10,242 nucleotides of DNA from Candidatus Altimarinota bacterium (GTDB lineage: Bacteria > Patescibacteriota > Gracilibacteria > BD1-5 > UBA6164), in the NCBI GenBank assembly GCA_027066255.1, contig JAMOOA010000108.1, positions 1 through 10,242 of the forward strand. Reading direction: 5' to 3'. Both the position numbers and the translations under genes were made by a program. Every line of letters starts with the position of its first letter. The first letter of the stretch is position 1. Shown here one piece after another: positions 9,301-10,242 of the stretch. The notes below the pieces were generated by a model that saw only the letters and a program-made list of their open reading frames with translations, was not told where the DNA came from and made no database searches.

Positions 9301-10242
9301 TGAAATTTTTTGGAGTAACGTTTTCTATATTTCCTCCAAATGCATCAAGAAGGGCCTTTTCGGTTAAGAAACCTTTTCTGTAGACATTTGCCTCTGAAAA
9401 TATAGCGGTACTATAGTCAGGATCCTCGTATTCTTTGTGTTCTATAAAATTTCTCACATACATGAGTTCATTGTATACTTGCATGCTTGCCCCATCAGTT
9501 GTGTCAATGGTTTGTGCAAGCTTCTCATCAATTTGTCTCTTTACATCATTCCAGTCAAGCTTAAGAAGCTCAGCCTTTTGAATAGTCACACCATTTCTTG
9601 ATTTGATATGATTATTTGCAAGTATCGAAGAAATAAGTGTTTCTTGTCCAATAATACCTTTTCCTTCCAAGAAAGTATTTTTTGATATCATAGAGGTTAC
9701 CATAGCAACATCTAAGAGGTTTCGAGTATTTCTAGAGTTTACAATATCTAGATATGGATGATTAGGAAAATCTTCCCTAAGATCTTTACGAATAAGCTTT
9801 CCATTCTCTATTTTTGGGCATACAATAGTATACTGCCCGGTAGCATTTTTTTGGAGAACATAACCTCTTCTGATGATGTCGTTCTGAATAGCCTCAGCAT
9901 ACTTAAATTGGATATACTTTTTATCAAGAATCCAATCTGTTCCTTCATTGATAAGTTCTCTATATTTTTTTGCCATTTCAGCAGGATTTTTAATAGCTCC
10001 TCTTTTATCTCTTTTTACTTGGTGTATATAGTTTAAGTAATCGAGATACTGTTCTATATTCTCTTTATCTTGTGTGCTTTCAAAAACAGCTCTATTTCCT
10101 TTGAGAACTCAAAGTGCCTGAAGTTGTTTTTTTATAGCAGGATTTGAGAATAATCCTCCTTTAGATCTGAGTCCATCAAGCTCTCATCTGAGTCTACTTT
10201 GTCTTGCTTTTGCTTGAATGATAGTGTCTCTATGGGATCTTT
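6392..10242 (-). CDS. Gene A: giant unrecognised protein, 5' end missing, UGA read as Gly
   Basis: No family recognised. The frame enters from the right edge (first full codon 10238-10240) and is open for 1282 residues to a TAA at 6392-6394 if UGA is sense; 17 UGA codons lie inside it (for example 10184, 10109, 9278, 9224, 8420, 7994, 7484, 6812, 6536). The true start is outside the window. Visible layout, numbered from the window edge: a Lys/Arg-rich helical N-terminal arm (1-325); a Gly/Ala-rich hydrophobic pair at about 326-339 and 342-361 separated by a Lys pair, which looks like a membrane hairpin; a mixed region to about 680; Lys/Glu-rich coiled-coil-like stretches at about 682-749 and 784-918; and a C-terminal part with Gly/aromatic motifs at 1073-1120. 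The only cysteine in the window (TIVCPKIE, N-terminal arm) is here. It is followed after 5 bases by gene B, so it is cotranscribed. The reading frame is near certain; the function is unknown. A large membrane-anchored structural protein or a phage structural protein are the alternatives I would test. Confidence 0.93.
9001..9074. repeat. Pair of 14-bp direct repeats within gene A
   Basis: The 14-mer cagagttttctaga occurs at 9001-9014 and again at 9061-9074, exactly 60 bases (20 codons) apart and in frame. Each copy encodes Leu-Glu-Asn-Ser in gene A. The flanks differ on both sides. It may be a remnant of a small internal duplication or chance in AT-rich DNA. No further copies were noticed. Confidence 0.55.

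Larger units (their letters stand above)
1..10242 (-). other. Whole-window UGA-as-glycine coding (translation table 25)
   Basis: Hand translation of the minus strand gives 67 in-frame UGA codons in about 3,408 codons, no internal TAA or TAG, and TAA at both visible gene ends. Roughly 176 glycines are written GGN, so UGA supplies about 28% of glycine if read as Gly (total near 7%, a normal level). Read as Trp (table 4), UGA would lift Trp from 20 TGG codons (0.6%) to about 2.6% and put Trp into runs such as LGLGAIGGAF in hydrophobic segments. Glycine is therefore the better reading. Recoding of UGA to Gly is established for Absconditabacteria and Gracilibacteria. Confidence 0.92.

Noticed and set aside
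1..10242. Plus-strand open frames, some over 100 codons
   Set aside because: They are antisense shadows of the minus-strand genes: short, overlapping genes A-C completely, rich in Ser, Phe and Leu as expected from the complement of Lys/Glu/Arg-rich coding, and without start signals.
1..10242. Degraded genes or many small minus-strand genes (standard-code view)
   Set aside because: All interruptions are UGA; not one internal UAA or UAG occurs and the frame never shifts within a gene, which decay would not produce.
1..10242. UGA read as tryptophan (Mycoplasma-type code 4)
   Set aside because: Trp would reach about 2.6% and appear in doublets and membrane-like Gly/Ala runs, while TGG already encodes Trp in ordinary contexts. 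Gly fits composition and context better.

Overview
The window looks like chromosomal (or possibly viral) DNA of a candidate-phylum bacterium that reads UGA as glycine, that is Absconditabacteria (SR1) or Gracilibacteria (BD1-5), NCBI translation table 25. With the standard code the minus strand breaks into about a dozen unrelated-looking fragments. With UGA read as a sense codon it becomes three very long, uninterrupted genes covering essentially every base. I translated the minus strand by hand through the whole window. I found 67 in-frame TGA codons, no internal TAA or TAG, and only two terminators, both TAA and both just before the start of the next gene. The DNA is AT-rich (about 37% GC in the lines I sampled).

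Layout, in direction of transcription (right to left): gene A enters from the right edge without its 5' end and stops at 6392 (1282 residues visible). Five bases later gene B runs from 6386 to 2823 (1187 residues, complete). Ten bases later gene C runs from 2812 off the left edge (937 residues visible). There is no intergenic space for a promoter or terminator, so the three are almost certainly one operon. Neither start has a Shine-Dalgarno-like sequence.

I do not recognise any of the three proteins, and I see no credible catalytic motif. They share a style. All are long, rich in Lys, Glu, Ile and Leu, and mostly helical or coiled-coil-like. None of the visible N termini is a signal peptide, and each has one Gly/Ala-rich hydrophobic stretch buried inside long soluble arms. 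The three together contain a single cysteine in about 3,400 residues. CGG is never used and CGA only six times. Inference: they are large membrane-anchored scaffold or surface-type proteins made together, possibly subunits of one assembly. A phage structural cluster cannot be excluded.

No RNA genes, CRISPR arrays, insertion sequences or plus-strand genes were found. Plus-strand open frames are shadows of the minus-strand genes.
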